Shown one piece after another: positions 1 through 7,770 of a stretch of DNA of 64,000 nt. Position 1 is the stretch's first letter. Every line of letters begins with the position of its first letter. This DNA comes from Pedobacter steynii (GTDB lineage: Bacteria > Bacteroidota > Bacteroidia > Sphingobacteriales > Sphingobacteriaceae): the NCBI RefSeq assembly GCF_900103665.1, contig NZ_FNGY01000004.1:515951-579950 (forward strand). Reading direction: 5' to 3'. The notes under the pieces are model-generated. The model searched no databases. It saw only the letters and a list, made by a program, of their open reading frames with translations, and was not told the DNA's origin. Position numbers and translations under genes: made by a program.

Positions 1-1336
1 CATTCTTTGCCAGGGTTTCCAGGTTTATTGAAGGATCAAATTCCGTCCAGACGGTCATGCCTCCTTCAGGAATGGTAAAATTCACCAGACCTTTTAATTC
101 AGTACTTAGCAAGTCGCAAAAAAGATCCCGTCTTTTTTCATATACCGACAATGCCTTCCTGAGGTAGCGTTGTGTCGTATTGTCGTTTAGCAGCTCAGCC
201 ATCGCATTGTCTAAAATGTGATCTCCCTGCCTATCTAACAAAATCCGAACCTTGGCGAGGTGTTGGATCACGTTTTCTGCTGCGACCAGGTATCCCATAC
301 GAAAAGCAGGGGAAAAGCTTTTTCCGAATGATCCACAGTAGATAACCATTCCATTTTCATCGGCACTCGCTAAGGGTAATAGCGGACGGTGCTTATAGTG
401 AAAATCATAATCGTAGTCATCCTCAAAAATGATGAAACCATATTCGTTAGCGAGTCGTAATAATTCTAACCTCCGATCGATCCGGAGCGATACTGTAGTC
501 GGATAATGATGATGCGGTGTGACGTAAACCATCCTTACTTTTTGTTTCCTGCAGATTTCTCTCAGTTCATCAACCACGATTCCATATTCATCTACCTTGA
601 TACCGATATGCTTTGCCCTGGCATGAATAAAATTATGCTCCGCTCTTTTCCAACCTGGAATACCCGAAACAATGACATCACCCGGTTTAATCAGTGCCGT
701 ACAGACCAGGTTAATGCCCATTAACGTTCCCCTTACGGAAAGAACGTTACTTGCCTTTGCTTGTAAAGCCCGCGTCTCATTAAGGTAATTTGCGATGGCT
801 TCTCTATAATAACCAGAGCCGGCAGAATTGCTGTAGCTCCCAAACTTATCATATAATCCGCTTCGTGTCAACTGGGTCCGGTAAGCCCGATAAAACTCCT
901 TTAATGGCGCCAGTCTCGGATCAGGATAGCCATCGTCTAAATGAAGTTCCGTAATTGGCGTGTCGGAAACGCTAGCAAGATAGTTTAGGGATGGTATTGC
1001 AAAACCAGCCTTCTTTAATGAAGCAGGTACCAGGCTTCCGCCCAGATTTTCCGGCTCATGGTCCACGATGTGTGAAGATACAAACGTGCCGCTGCCAACC
1101 AGACTTTCCAACCAGCCTTGTGTTTGCAATTCTTCATAGGCCTTAGTGACTGTGATTCTGTTGATTTGCAATAAGGCGGCGATTTCCCTTGATCCCGGCA
1201 ACTTCTGTCCCGAACGTAGCTTGCCTTTTTTGATGAAGGATAAGATCGCATCGGAAAGCTGAAGATAAAGGGACCTGTCGGAAGAAGTGACAAATGAGAT
1301 TTCAGTGAAAAGCTGCTGGACAATTGGACTACTCAT
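1..1336 (-). CDS. MocR/PdxR-type regulator (GntR helix-turn-helix plus aminotransferase-like domain), 3' end outside window
   Basis: Read on the minus strand from ATG at 1336-1334, the frame stays open to the window edge (445 codons seen). The N-terminal ~75 residues are a GntR winged helix (LRSGQKLPGSREIAALLQ, then ITVTKAYEELQ). A fold-type I aminotransferase domain follows, with EDDYDYDF and the PLP-lysine motif GSFGKSFSPAFRMGY (Lys about residue 339). MocR proteins bind PLP or an aldimine and control nearby genes, often divergent ones. Here the divergent neighbour is a paiB-paiA-like pair 75 bp away, the likely target. The C-terminal end of the protein lies outside the window. Family assignment is firm; the target and ligand are inference. 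Confidence 0.9.
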   Translation of the reverse strand, partial: MSSPIVQQLFTEISFVTSSDRSLYLQLSDAILSFIKKGKLRSGQKLPGSREIAALLQINRITVTKAYEELQTQGWLESLVGSGTFVSSHIVDHEPENLGGSLVPASLKKAGFAIPSLNYLASVSDTPITELHLDDGYPDPRLAPLKEFYRAYRTQLTRSGLYDKFGSYSNSAGSGYYREAIANYLNETRALQAKASNVLSVRGTLMGINLVCTALIKPGDVIVSGIPGWKRAEHNFIHARAKHIGIKVDEYGIVVDELREICRKQKVRMVYVTPHHHYPTTVSLRIDRRLELLRLANEYGFIIFEDDYDYDFHYKHRPLLPLASADENGMVIYCGSFGKSFSPAFRMGYLVAAENVIQHLAKVRILLDRQGDHILDNAMAELLNDNTTQRYLRKALSVYEKRRDLFCDLLSTELKGLVNFTIPEGGMTVWTEFDPSINLETLAKN

Positions 1337-1369
1337 TTTATTAAGATTGGACTATAAAGGTAATCCAAT
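1323..1369. promoter_or_regulatory. Candidate MocR operator: repeated ATTGGA half-sites
   Basis: ATTGGACTA occurs at 1323-1331 and again at 1346-1354, 23 bp apart (about two helical turns). An inverted copy, TCCAAT, lies at 1364-1369. MocR regulators commonly bind direct repeats, sometimes with an inverted third site. The first copy lies inside the start of the mocR CDS, which would suit autoregulation. Confidence 0.4.
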
Positions 1370-1376
1370 TATAAGG

Positions 1377-1384
1377 TATTTTTG
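1377..1384 (+). promoter_or_regulatory. Candidate Bacteroidetes -7 box for the paiB-paiA-like pair
   Basis: TATTTTTG fits the Bacteroidetes -7 consensus TAnnTTTG and lies 28 bp before the ATG at 1412. No clean -33 TTTG is seen at the expected distance. The ATTGGA repeats lie just upstream, where a -33 element would be, so an activator could substitute for it. Confidence 0.4.
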
Positions 1385-1411
1385 AGGAAACAAAAGGAAA
1401 GGGATTAATTT

Positions 1412-2017
1412 ATGTACATACCAAATCAATTTCAGTTTAAAGATGAGGCAGAAAAGATTGCTTTTATGAAGCAGTACAGTTTTGCAACAATCGTTACCAA
1501 TAAGGAGCAGATCCCCATTGCAACACAATTGCCATTTTATATTAACGAAAGCTCAGATAAACTGGTCTTAACCTCTCATTTTGCCCTTGCCAATGAACAG
1601 GCGAAATATATCGAAGCCAATACTTCTTTGGTCCTGTTTACAGAACCACATGCCTATATCTCTCCCCTTCACTATGATAAAGCCGAAAGTGTTCCCACCT
1701 GGGATTACATTTCTGTACATGCCTATGGCAAGGCAAAAGTCTTGGAAGATGAAAGTTCCAAAATCAAGGTCCTGGAAGAGATGATCAGGTTTTATGACCA
1801 AAATTATTTAGCACAATGGGACAGTCTGTCCGACAAATTCAAAAAGGGAATGATGAGGGGTATTGTGGCTTTCGAATTGGAAGTAACCGACCTGCAGGGA
1901 CAAAAGAAATTAAGCCAGAATAAATCCAAGGCAGAGCGCCACCGGATCGTTGAGCATCTGGAAAAAATGGTCAATACCGTTGAAACTGACCTGGCAGCCT
2001 ACATCAGAAAGCTATAA
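1412..2017 (+). CDS. PaiB-like FMN-binding split-barrel protein
   Basis: 201 aa, starting MYIPNQFQFKDEAEKIAFM. It shows the PaiB/FMN_bind_2 layout: an N-terminal FATIVTNKEQIPIATQLPF strand pair, a central SVPTWDYISVHAYGKAKVL motif and a C-terminal KLSQNKSKAER segment typical of FMN split barrels. In Bacillus, PaiB is a transcriptional repressor paired with the polyamine acetyltransferase PaiA. Here a PaiA-length acetyltransferase follows 21 bp downstream, so the pair is conserved. No signal peptide. The family is clear; a regulatory rather than enzymatic role is not shown by the sequence. Confidence 0.85.
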   Translation: MYIPNQFQFKDEAEKIAFMKQYSFATIVTNKEQIPIATQLPFYINESSDKLVLTSHFALANEQAKYIEANTSLVLFTEPHAYISPLHYDKAESVPTWDYISVHAYGKAKVLEDESSKIKVLEEMIRFYDQNYLAQWDSLSDKFKKGMMRGIVAFELEVTDLQGQKKLSQNKSKAERHRIVEHLEKMVNTVETDLAAYIRKL

Positions 2018-2038
2018 CTTAGGAAATTAAAGCACATT

Positions 2039-2557
2039 ATGGAAAACATTAAAATCAGTAAAGCTTCTATCGAAGCGGTAGAAACTTTACAGGAAATCGG
2101 GAGGGCAACATTTTTTGAAACCTTTGCAACAAGCAATACCGGGGCCGATATGAAAAAATATCTGGATGAGCATTTCAGCCGGGAGCAACTGATTACAGAG
2201 CTCAACCATCCGGATTCCCGGTTCTATATTGCATGGGAAGATCAAAGTCCGATCGGGTATTTGAAAGTAAATACAGCTCAGGCACAGACTGAGCTGCAGG
2301 ATGAAAATTCACTGGAAATCGAGCGCATTTATGTGCTAAGCGCCTATCATGGTAAGAAAGTCGGACAACAGCTGTATGAAAAAGCGCTGGAAGTGGCCGG
2401 ACTATTAAAAAAATCCTCTGTCTGGTTGGGTGTTTGGGAAGAAAACCCAAGAGCTATAAAATTCTATACGAAAAATGGATTTGTTCCCTTCGGTCAGCAC
2501 ATCTTTAAAATGGGCGACGATGAGCAGACTGACATCATGATGAGACGGGAGCTCTAA
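2039..2557 (+). CDS. GNAT acetyltransferase, PaiA-like
   Basis: 172 aa, matching the usual PaiA length. The GNAT core is visible: LEIERIYVLSAYHGKKVGQQLYEKAL, which contains motif A (H-x-K-K-x-G-x-Q/L), and WLGVWEENPRAIKFYTKNGFVPFG, the usual C-terminal motif. The N-terminal TFFETFATSN region is also seen in PaiA (spermine/spermidine N-acetyltransferase). It probably shares a transcript with the upstream PaiB-like gene and may acetylate polyamines or related amines. The substrate is inferred from pairing, not from residues. The gene ends 8 bp before a convergent esterase. Confidence 0.82.
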   Translation: MENIKISKASIEAVETLQEIGRATFFETFATSNTGADMKKYLDEHFSREQLITELNHPDSRFYIAWEDQSPIGYLKVNTAQAQTELQDENSLEIERIYVLSAYHGKKVGQQLYEKALEVAGLLKKSSVWLGVWEENPRAIKFYTKNGFVPFGQHIFKMGDDEQTDIMMRREL

Positions 2558-2564
2558 AGCATGA

Positions 2565-3440
2565 TCAGGGCTTCTTGTTCCGGCTGAAAAAGTCCCACAT
2601 GAGCTCATTGATATTGATCTCAGTGCTTGTTTTCCCGAGGGGGAAGCCAATATTAAAAGGATCACTCCCCGGCCAGGTATGTCCGCCTTCCTGAATGCTG
2701 ACCAGCATCACCTCCGTACCCTGGTCGGCAACTTCAGTAATCAGTATCGAGGTGCCGTCTTTTTTATCCCGGTCAATTGACCTTTCCTTTTTCTGTTTTA
2801 AGGAAAGTCGGTTATGCGAGATCCAATAATCGAAGGTCGACAATGCCGAACTGTAAGCACCAGCTTTTCCGTTGTAATTCACCACCTGATCAGCTGTTCC
2901 TGAAACCTGCATCACCGCAATTTTTTGGTCTGAACGTTTATAGTATTTTACAGAGTCAGGCAGAGCCCCTCCTATTGAAGCTACTGCAGCGAAGGTTTCC
3001 GGCATTTCGGTCGCGAGACGATGACAAAAGAATCCTCCTCTTGACAGGCCCGTAGCAAATACTGCCTTGGTATTAATGTTGTAACGACGCCTTAACGTAT
3101 CATTCAGGGCTTTAATAAACCCAATATCATCAGTCCCATTTAAATAAGACATTTCAAACCCTACATTCCAATCTGCATTAATGCCGCTGGGGTAAACCAC
3201 AATAAAATTAAGCTTATCGGCTGTCTTATTCATTCCTGAATAAAACATTTGTTCGGTTGCCGTCATTCCTCCCCCATGAAAATTATAGAGGAGCGGGTAT
3301 GTTTTCTTTGCGTCGTAAGTCTTCGGAAGATATACGATATACTTCCTTTTAGCCTGTTTAAATTTAAACGACTGCATTTGTGCACTAACTGTGCTTAAAG
3401 TAACCATGGCAATGAACGCCAGAAGAATCATTTTTTTCAT
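2565..3440 (-). CDS. Secreted alpha/beta-hydrolase, PHB-depolymerase/feruloyl-esterase family
   Basis: 291 aa with an N-terminal Sec signal (MKKMILLAFIAMVTLSTVSA). The alpha/beta-hydrolase core shows YLPKTYDAKKTYPLLYNFHGGG (oxyanion region), the nucleophile elbow GLSRGGFF and the family's C-terminal GGHTWPGSDP with the catalytic His. This is the LpqC/esterase_PHB group, whose members cleave polyhydroxyalkanoate, feruloyl or acetyl esters on plant polysaccharides. It is monocistronic and convergent with the acetyltransferase gene. An ester-removing role next to a glycan locus is plausible, but an AraC gene and a terminator separate it from that locus. Confidence 0.82.
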   Translation of the reverse strand: MKKMILLAFIAMVTLSTVSAQMQSFKFKQAKRKYIVYLPKTYDAKKTYPLLYNFHGGGMTATEQMFYSGMNKTADKLNFIVVYPSGINADWNVGFEMSYLNGTDDIGFIKALNDTLRRRYNINTKAVFATGLSRGGFFCHRLATEMPETFAAVASIGGALPDSVKYYKRSDQKIAVMQVSGTADQVVNYNGKAGAYSSALSTFDYWISHNRLSLKQKKERSIDRDKKDGTSILITEVADQGTEVMLVSIQEGGHTWPGSDPFNIGFPLGKTSTEININELMWDFFSRNKKP

Positions 3441-3480
3441 CTTATGTTTTTGATGTAAAACAAGGTTAAAATGAAAAACA

Positions 3481-3494
3481 CATCTTCTTAGATG
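3481..3494 (-). terminator. Weak candidate terminator downstream of the AraC-type gene
   Basis: CATCT and AGATG form a 5-bp stem with a 4-base loop. On the minus strand it is followed by TGTGTTTTTC. It lies about 40 bp past the stop of the AraC-type gene. The stem is short, so this is tentative. Confidence 0.3.
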
Positions 3495-3534
3495 ATCATT
3501 TCGTCAGTCAAAATGGTAATTCCGCTGATGTTTT

Positions 3535-4596
3535 TTAGACAGACTGCATTTTATACTTTTCCGCTTCTTTGCGAAAGACCGATGGGGTGCTCCCTGTAAC
3601 TTTCTTAAATGCACTGTTAAAACTGCTCAGGCTGGAAAAACCGGATTCGTAGGCGATAAAAGAAATGTTGTAATGCTGAAAACTTTGATCTGCGAATAAG
3701 GTGCAAGCATGAGCAATGCGGTATTGATTGATGAAGTTATTAAAATTTGACTGATAGCAAAGGTTAATCGCCATGGATGCCTTTTGGGTGCTGACTTTTA
3801 AACGCTGACTCAATATTGCCAGGCTAAGATCAGCATCTTTATACAATTCATCATCAGTCAGCAGCTTTTTTATATTTTCAAAAATCTCGGTTGTCTCCGT
3901 TGGGCTCAATGGCGTTGTCTGATATTTAGCTGCCGACTGATCATTCATATACCCCTTTTTGATATAGATCCATGTTATTCCATAGGCAATTACAGAATAC
4001 AATACCGGCCCTATAATGTAAGGGATTTTATCTTCCACAATATTTAGTACATAAACGGCCCAGATTGCCGTTAACGCATAACATAAAAGAAGTAACCATT
4101 GTATATATGAAGTATTTCCGCTTTCCTTTCTGACCCTGTTTATGTAACGAAAGCTCATGAATAAATAAATAAAATAATGGCCATAGTACACACAAAACAT
4201 CAGGATAAACATCCAGGTTGGGGTCGTTTTAATCCATTCTTTACTGATCATTAAGGCCCCTGAAAATGCTACCAGAAAGGGTATAAAATGTAAAAATGTG
4301 CTTTTTTGTAACCGAAATAATTTTTTCAAGACGGAGCAGACGTATAGATAATAGAGAGGACCGATCAACATCAAAGCTGCAAGACCGGTAAATATAAGTT
4401 GCAAATCAATATGGTCTGCAAATTCGAGAATCACCGATTTACCAATGCGAAAACTGAGTACAAACAGCATCAGGCAAAGTATTCTATTAGAAATGCGCTT
4501 GCCTTTTGAAGAGGTCCAAAGGTAAATGCCCAGGAAAAAACCATGCAGCACACCCAGTCCGCTAATTAAAACAAGAAATAGATTTGTAACCGACAT
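3535..4596 (-). CDS. AraC-family regulator with N-terminal multi-pass membrane domain
   Basis: 353 aa. Residues 1 to about 225 carry roughly seven hydrophobic segments (FLVLISGLGVLHGFFLGIYLW, ILCLMLFVLSFRIG, LIFTGLAALMLIGPLYYLYV and others). The last ~110 residues are an AraC DNA-binding domain: LSLAILSQRLKVSTQKASMAI, then FNNFINQYRIAHACTLF and FIAYESGFSSLSSFNSAFKKVTG. Proteins of this shape are common in Bacteroidetes and are thought to sense something in the membrane and regulate directly. The target is unknown. It is separated from the upstream SusCD unit by a strong terminator, so it is probably an independent unit. Confidence 0.85.
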   Translation of the reverse strand: MSVTNLFLVLISGLGVLHGFFLGIYLWTSSKGKRISNRILCLMLFVLSFRIGKSVILEFADHIDLQLIFTGLAALMLIGPLYYLYVCSVLKKLFRLQKSTFLHFIPFLVAFSGALMISKEWIKTTPTWMFILMFCVYYGHYFIYLFMSFRYINRVRKESGNTSYIQWLLLLCYALTAIWAVYVLNIVEDKIPYIIGPVLYSVIAYGITWIYIKKGYMNDQSAAKYQTTPLSPTETTEIFENIKKLLTDDELYKDADLSLAILSQRLKVSTQKASMAINLCYQSNFNNFINQYRIAHACTLFADQSFQHYNISFIAYESGFSSLSSFNSAFKKVTGSTPSVFRKEAEKYKMQSV

Positions 4597-4652
4597 ATGT
4601 AAAAGATATTCTCCCTAAATCTATAAATTTAGGAGATGTAAAATAAAAAAAT

Positions 4653-4681
4653 CAGGAGCCCTTGATTGAAACAGGCTCCTG
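4653..4681 (-). terminator. Rho-independent terminator of the SusCD/lipoprotein unit
   Basis: CAGGAGCC (4653-4660) pairs perfectly with GGCTCCTG (4674-4681) around a 13-base loop. On the minus strand the stem is followed by ATTTTTTATTT. It lies 35 bp past the stop of the surface lipoprotein gene. Confidence 0.85.
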
Positions 4682-4715
4682 AAAGGTTTTAAATTAATAT
4701 ATCGGTCGCATATAT

Positions 4716-6128
4716 TTATAGTATATAGTGGAAAGCAAACCATTCGTCTTTTCCGGTATTATAGTCGGTACCAAACCAAATGCCTTTACTTTCAATTTTA
4801 CCGGGAAATGCTTTTACTACTTTAAATGTATTTTTCAGCGGTGTAATACTGCTTCCGGGAAACTGGATCAACAATTCTCCGTTTAAGATGACTTCGTTCG
4901 TCTGTTCATTAATCGTAAAAGTTCCTGAACTGACTACACCATGTTGATTTCTGGTGTATTTCGATCCTCCGGTCCGACTAAACAATATCCATGAATCTTT
5001 AGCAACCGCATCCAGGGCATTGTTCCATCCCCAGTCGCGGGTATCATTATGAGATTTGGTCCAACCTTTACCTTTAGCAATCCAGTCTATAGGGTTCCCT
5101 TCTGCATCAATCTTCCACACCCTTCCGGCAGTCCCTGTTCCGGTGAGCGTAGTCAATAGTTCCCCGGTTTTGAATGTCGGGTCAAAGCCTTCATCAGGGC
5201 CGGTCACAGGGGGTACATAATTATCCGAAAAGGCTTTAGTCAGGAAATTATAAACAAGCATTGCAGACCCTTCACCATCTACATCTTTATCCCTTATGAC
5301 GCCCAATTGCATCGTATTTTCATCCAGCGACAGGATTTTATAATTCGTCCAGTTGCTGATCCCCGTAATGCCGTTTTTGGCCGGTTTATATCCTCTTAAG
5401 ATCGCGGCATTGTTAATGGTCAGTATTTTTCCGGCAACATTTAAAAAGTAAGTTCCGGTCTGGCTATTGATGTTTTCCATCGGCTTAACCGCTTTAAAAA
5501 CCGCAGCTCCTTTTAAACTGAAAGTCATCGAGCCATAATTGCCCTGAGTCATCGTATTTGGGTACATGTCCCCTAAACCTGCTTCCCAGACCCAGCAATC
5601 CCCACCATAGCAGCCGGTTTGTACTGCACCATCTTTCCATGGTCCACCAGCTTTAAGCCAGCCAATATTGGTCCCATAAAAGTACATAGGCCCATTGAAA
5701 AACTTCGCTTCCGTATCCAGTACCCATTCTTTTTCCTTGCCCACACCACCTGTAAGCGCTGTCCATAACGGATCATTCACATAGTTCAGGTTATCCTGCG
5801 TCACCTTAACCACCACAGAATCCAGTTTAACCACACGCCCACCTGTAGCAACAGAAAAGCGAACTACATAATCACCGGCAAAAGCAAACCTCACCGTATC
5901 GGTCATTTTTGTAGAGGTTCCGGTGCCATAATCCCACATAGGCAATGTACCGGGTGTCATATTTTTCAAGATCACCGTATTTCCTCCTGCATCTGCTTTC
6001 ATATCCTGCAGGACTGAAAATTTGATTTCAGATTTATCGAGAACTTCTCCCATGCTGTGTTTATCCTTTTTACAGGAGAAAAGAAAAGGCAATAAGGAAA
6101 TCATCAAAAGTTTTATATATCGTTTCAT
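4716..6128 (-). CDS. Surface lipoprotein (SGBP/SusE-position glycan-binding protein) with PKD-like domain
   Basis: 470 aa from ATG at 6128. I prefer this start because MKRYIKLLMISLLPFLFSCKKD is a clean lipoprotein signal with lipobox LFSC, and an upstream in-frame ATG at 6161 would overlap susD. Residues ~30-110 look like a PKD/Ig fold (NTVILKNMTPGTLPMWDYGTG, then DTVRFAFAGDYVVRFSV). The rest is Trp-rich, with aromatic stretches such as GGPWKDGAVQTGCYGGDCWVW that could bind sugar. Directly downstream of susD, it fits a surface glycan-binding protein. Ligand binding is inferred from position and composition. Confidence 0.72.
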   Translation of the reverse strand: MKRYIKLLMISLLPFLFSCKKDKHSMGEVLDKSEIKFSVLQDMKADAGGNTVILKNMTPGTLPMWDYGTGTSTKMTDTVRFAFAGDYVVRFSVATGGRVVKLDSVVVKVTQDNLNYVNDPLWTALTGGVGKEKEWVLDTEAKFFNGPMYFYGTNIGWLKAGGPWKDGAVQTGCYGGDCWVWEAGLGDMYPNTMTQGNYGSMTFSLKGAAVFKAVKPMENINSQTGTYFLNVAGKILTINNAAILRGYKPAKNGITGISNWTNYKILSLDENTMQLGVIRDKDVDGEGSAMLVYNFLTKAFSDNYVPPVTGPDEGFDPTFKTGELLTTLTGTGTAGRVWKIDAEGNPIDWIAKGKGWTKSHNDTRDWGWNNALDAVAKDSWILFSRTGGSKYTRNQHGVVSSGTFTINEQTNEVILNGELLIQFPGSSITPLKNTFKVVKAFPGKIESKGIWFGTDYNTGKDEWFAFHYIL

Positions 6129-6154
6129 TTCTATTCGATTAAATGATGAAGCGG

Positions 6155-7753
6155 CTACCAACCCGCATTTTGTTTTAAGGTTCCGTTAGACAAAGTGATC
6201 TCGCTGTGAGGAATCTGTTGCAGTCCTTTGGTGAGGATGATGTTGCCTGCAGAGATCGTTTTAGTAACCGGCTGACCACCATTTAACAGTGTCGTGCTTT
6301 CTGCAATCTCTTGCGCTGCTTTATTCACACCCTGACGCAGCAGGTCGTAATAACGAATGCCTTCAAAGGCAAATTCCAGTCTGCGTTCTTTCATCATGTT
6401 GTCCTGAGTCAGGACTAATGGCGTAAATGCACCCTGATAAGCACGTTGCCGTACCTCGTTGAAATAGGTCTGTGCATTGGGGCTGCCCAGTTCTGCGGCC
6501 ATCAGCAATACATCGGCATAGCGGATCGACACATAATCCTGATATTGCCCAATGGAGAAATTTGGATTACCATTGGCATTCGGCAAGGGTTTACCATCCA
6601 GACCAATCATCGGACTGTATTTCTTAATATAATATCCCGTATACTCCCTTTGCTTATTCTGACTGACAAATGGAATCTTTTCATCGGCAATAGAAATGAT
6701 GGAACCTGATTTTCGGGTATCACCGGCTGCATAGGCACTCCACAACTTAGGATTCACGGTTTCTGCACCCCAGCCACTGCCATAAGGGTAAAACGATTGA
6801 TCTCTCAATCCCCCAAACACCATCCAATGGTTACCATCTGTATTTCCGTTGTAATCGCTGGTAAAGGTATATTTGATGGCAAAAATGGTTTCCTTATTGT
6901 CTTCACCTGCGTAAGCATCCAGCGAAGCTGCCGGCCATAGCTTTGCAAAATCAGGGATCAGGCCATAACCACCTGTGCTGATGACATGCTCTAAATAGCC
7001 CAGTGTCTTTGTCTTATCCACGACTCCAACCAGATCCGCTTTTGAATAATAACCTGTATAGTATAGAAAAACCCGCCCCAATAACGCTTCAGCAGCGTAT
7101 TTAGTGACCCTACCGTGACTACCAACTGCCTGCGCAGGATAAGCAACTGCAGCCATATTATCTGCTGCAAAAACAAGATCATTGGCAATTACTTTATAAA
7201 CTTCATCAGGATTTGCCTGGGAAACATTTTCTGCTGAAGGTGCTGTCAATAAGGGAATATCCCCCCATAAACGGACCATATCAAATAACAGATATGCCCG
7301 CAAAAAGCGCGCTTCCGACTCATAGGTCTTTCTCAATTGAGCATCATTACCCCATTGAATCTGATCCATTTTACTAATCAGCACATTACAACGATACAAT
7401 GCCTGGTAATATAGGATCCAATTGCGGCCAAACATATTCTGATCTGAAGGGGAACGTGATTTATCAAATTCATCCAGCATCTGATAGCCGAATCCGTCTG
7501 AATTTCCGGTACCACCAAAAGTATTGTCAGACATTACCTCTGCTGCAACCGGCAAAGCAACACCGTCAGACCAAATGATCTGCAACCCATCATAACAACC
7601 AACCAAGGCATAAAGTGCGTCTTTTGGTGTTTTATAGTAGTTGACATCTGTTGCTGTAGTCATGGGTTCCGCATCAAGAAAACCTTTTTTACATGCGCCC
7701 ATCATTAAAAGAAAAACTGCGCAGATGCTTAATTTTATAGTTATCGTCTTCAT
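6155..7753 (-). CDS. RagB/SusD-family outer-membrane lipoprotein
   Basis: 532 aa with lipobox MMGACKKGF and the SusD N-terminus FLDAEPMTTATDVNYYKTPKDALYALVGCYDGLQ. Internal hallmarks are YYQALYRCNVLISKM, EARFLRAYLLFDMVRLWGDIPLL (TPR region) and the C-terminal MMKERRLEFAFEGIRYYDLLRQG. SusD proteins sit as lids over a SusC channel and bind oligosaccharide. It follows susC by 17 bp and precedes the surface lipoprotein. The GH31 enzyme upstream suggests an alpha-xylosylated oligosaccharide ligand. Confidence 0.93.
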   Translation of the reverse strand: MKTITIKLSICAVFLLMMGACKKGFLDAEPMTTATDVNYYKTPKDALYALVGCYDGLQIIWSDGVALPVAAEVMSDNTFGGTGNSDGFGYQMLDEFDKSRSPSDQNMFGRNWILYYQALYRCNVLISKMDQIQWGNDAQLRKTYESEARFLRAYLLFDMVRLWGDIPLLTAPSAENVSQANPDEVYKVIANDLVFAADNMAAVAYPAQAVGSHGRVTKYAAEALLGRVFLYYTGYYSKADLVGVVDKTKTLGYLEHVISTGGYGLIPDFAKLWPAASLDAYAGEDNKETIFAIKYTFTSDYNGNTDGNHWMVFGGLRDQSFYPYGSGWGAETVNPKLWSAYAAGDTRKSGSIISIADEKIPFVSQNKQREYTGYYIKKYSPMIGLDGKPLPNANGNPNFSIGQYQDYVSIRYADVLLMAAELGSPNAQTYFNEVRQRAYQGAFTPLVLTQDNMMKERRLEFAFEGIRYYDLLRQGVNKAAQEIAESTTLLNGGQPVTKTISAGNIILTKGLQQIPHSEITLSNGTLKQNAGW

Positions 7754-7770
7754 AATTTTCTGTTCTGGAT

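Noticed and set aside
1015..1323. 102-codon minus-strand frame at the start of the MocR gene
   Set aside because: It is a different reading frame of the same strand; the frame starting at 1336 gives a perfect GntR helix-turn-helix and aminotransferase domain.
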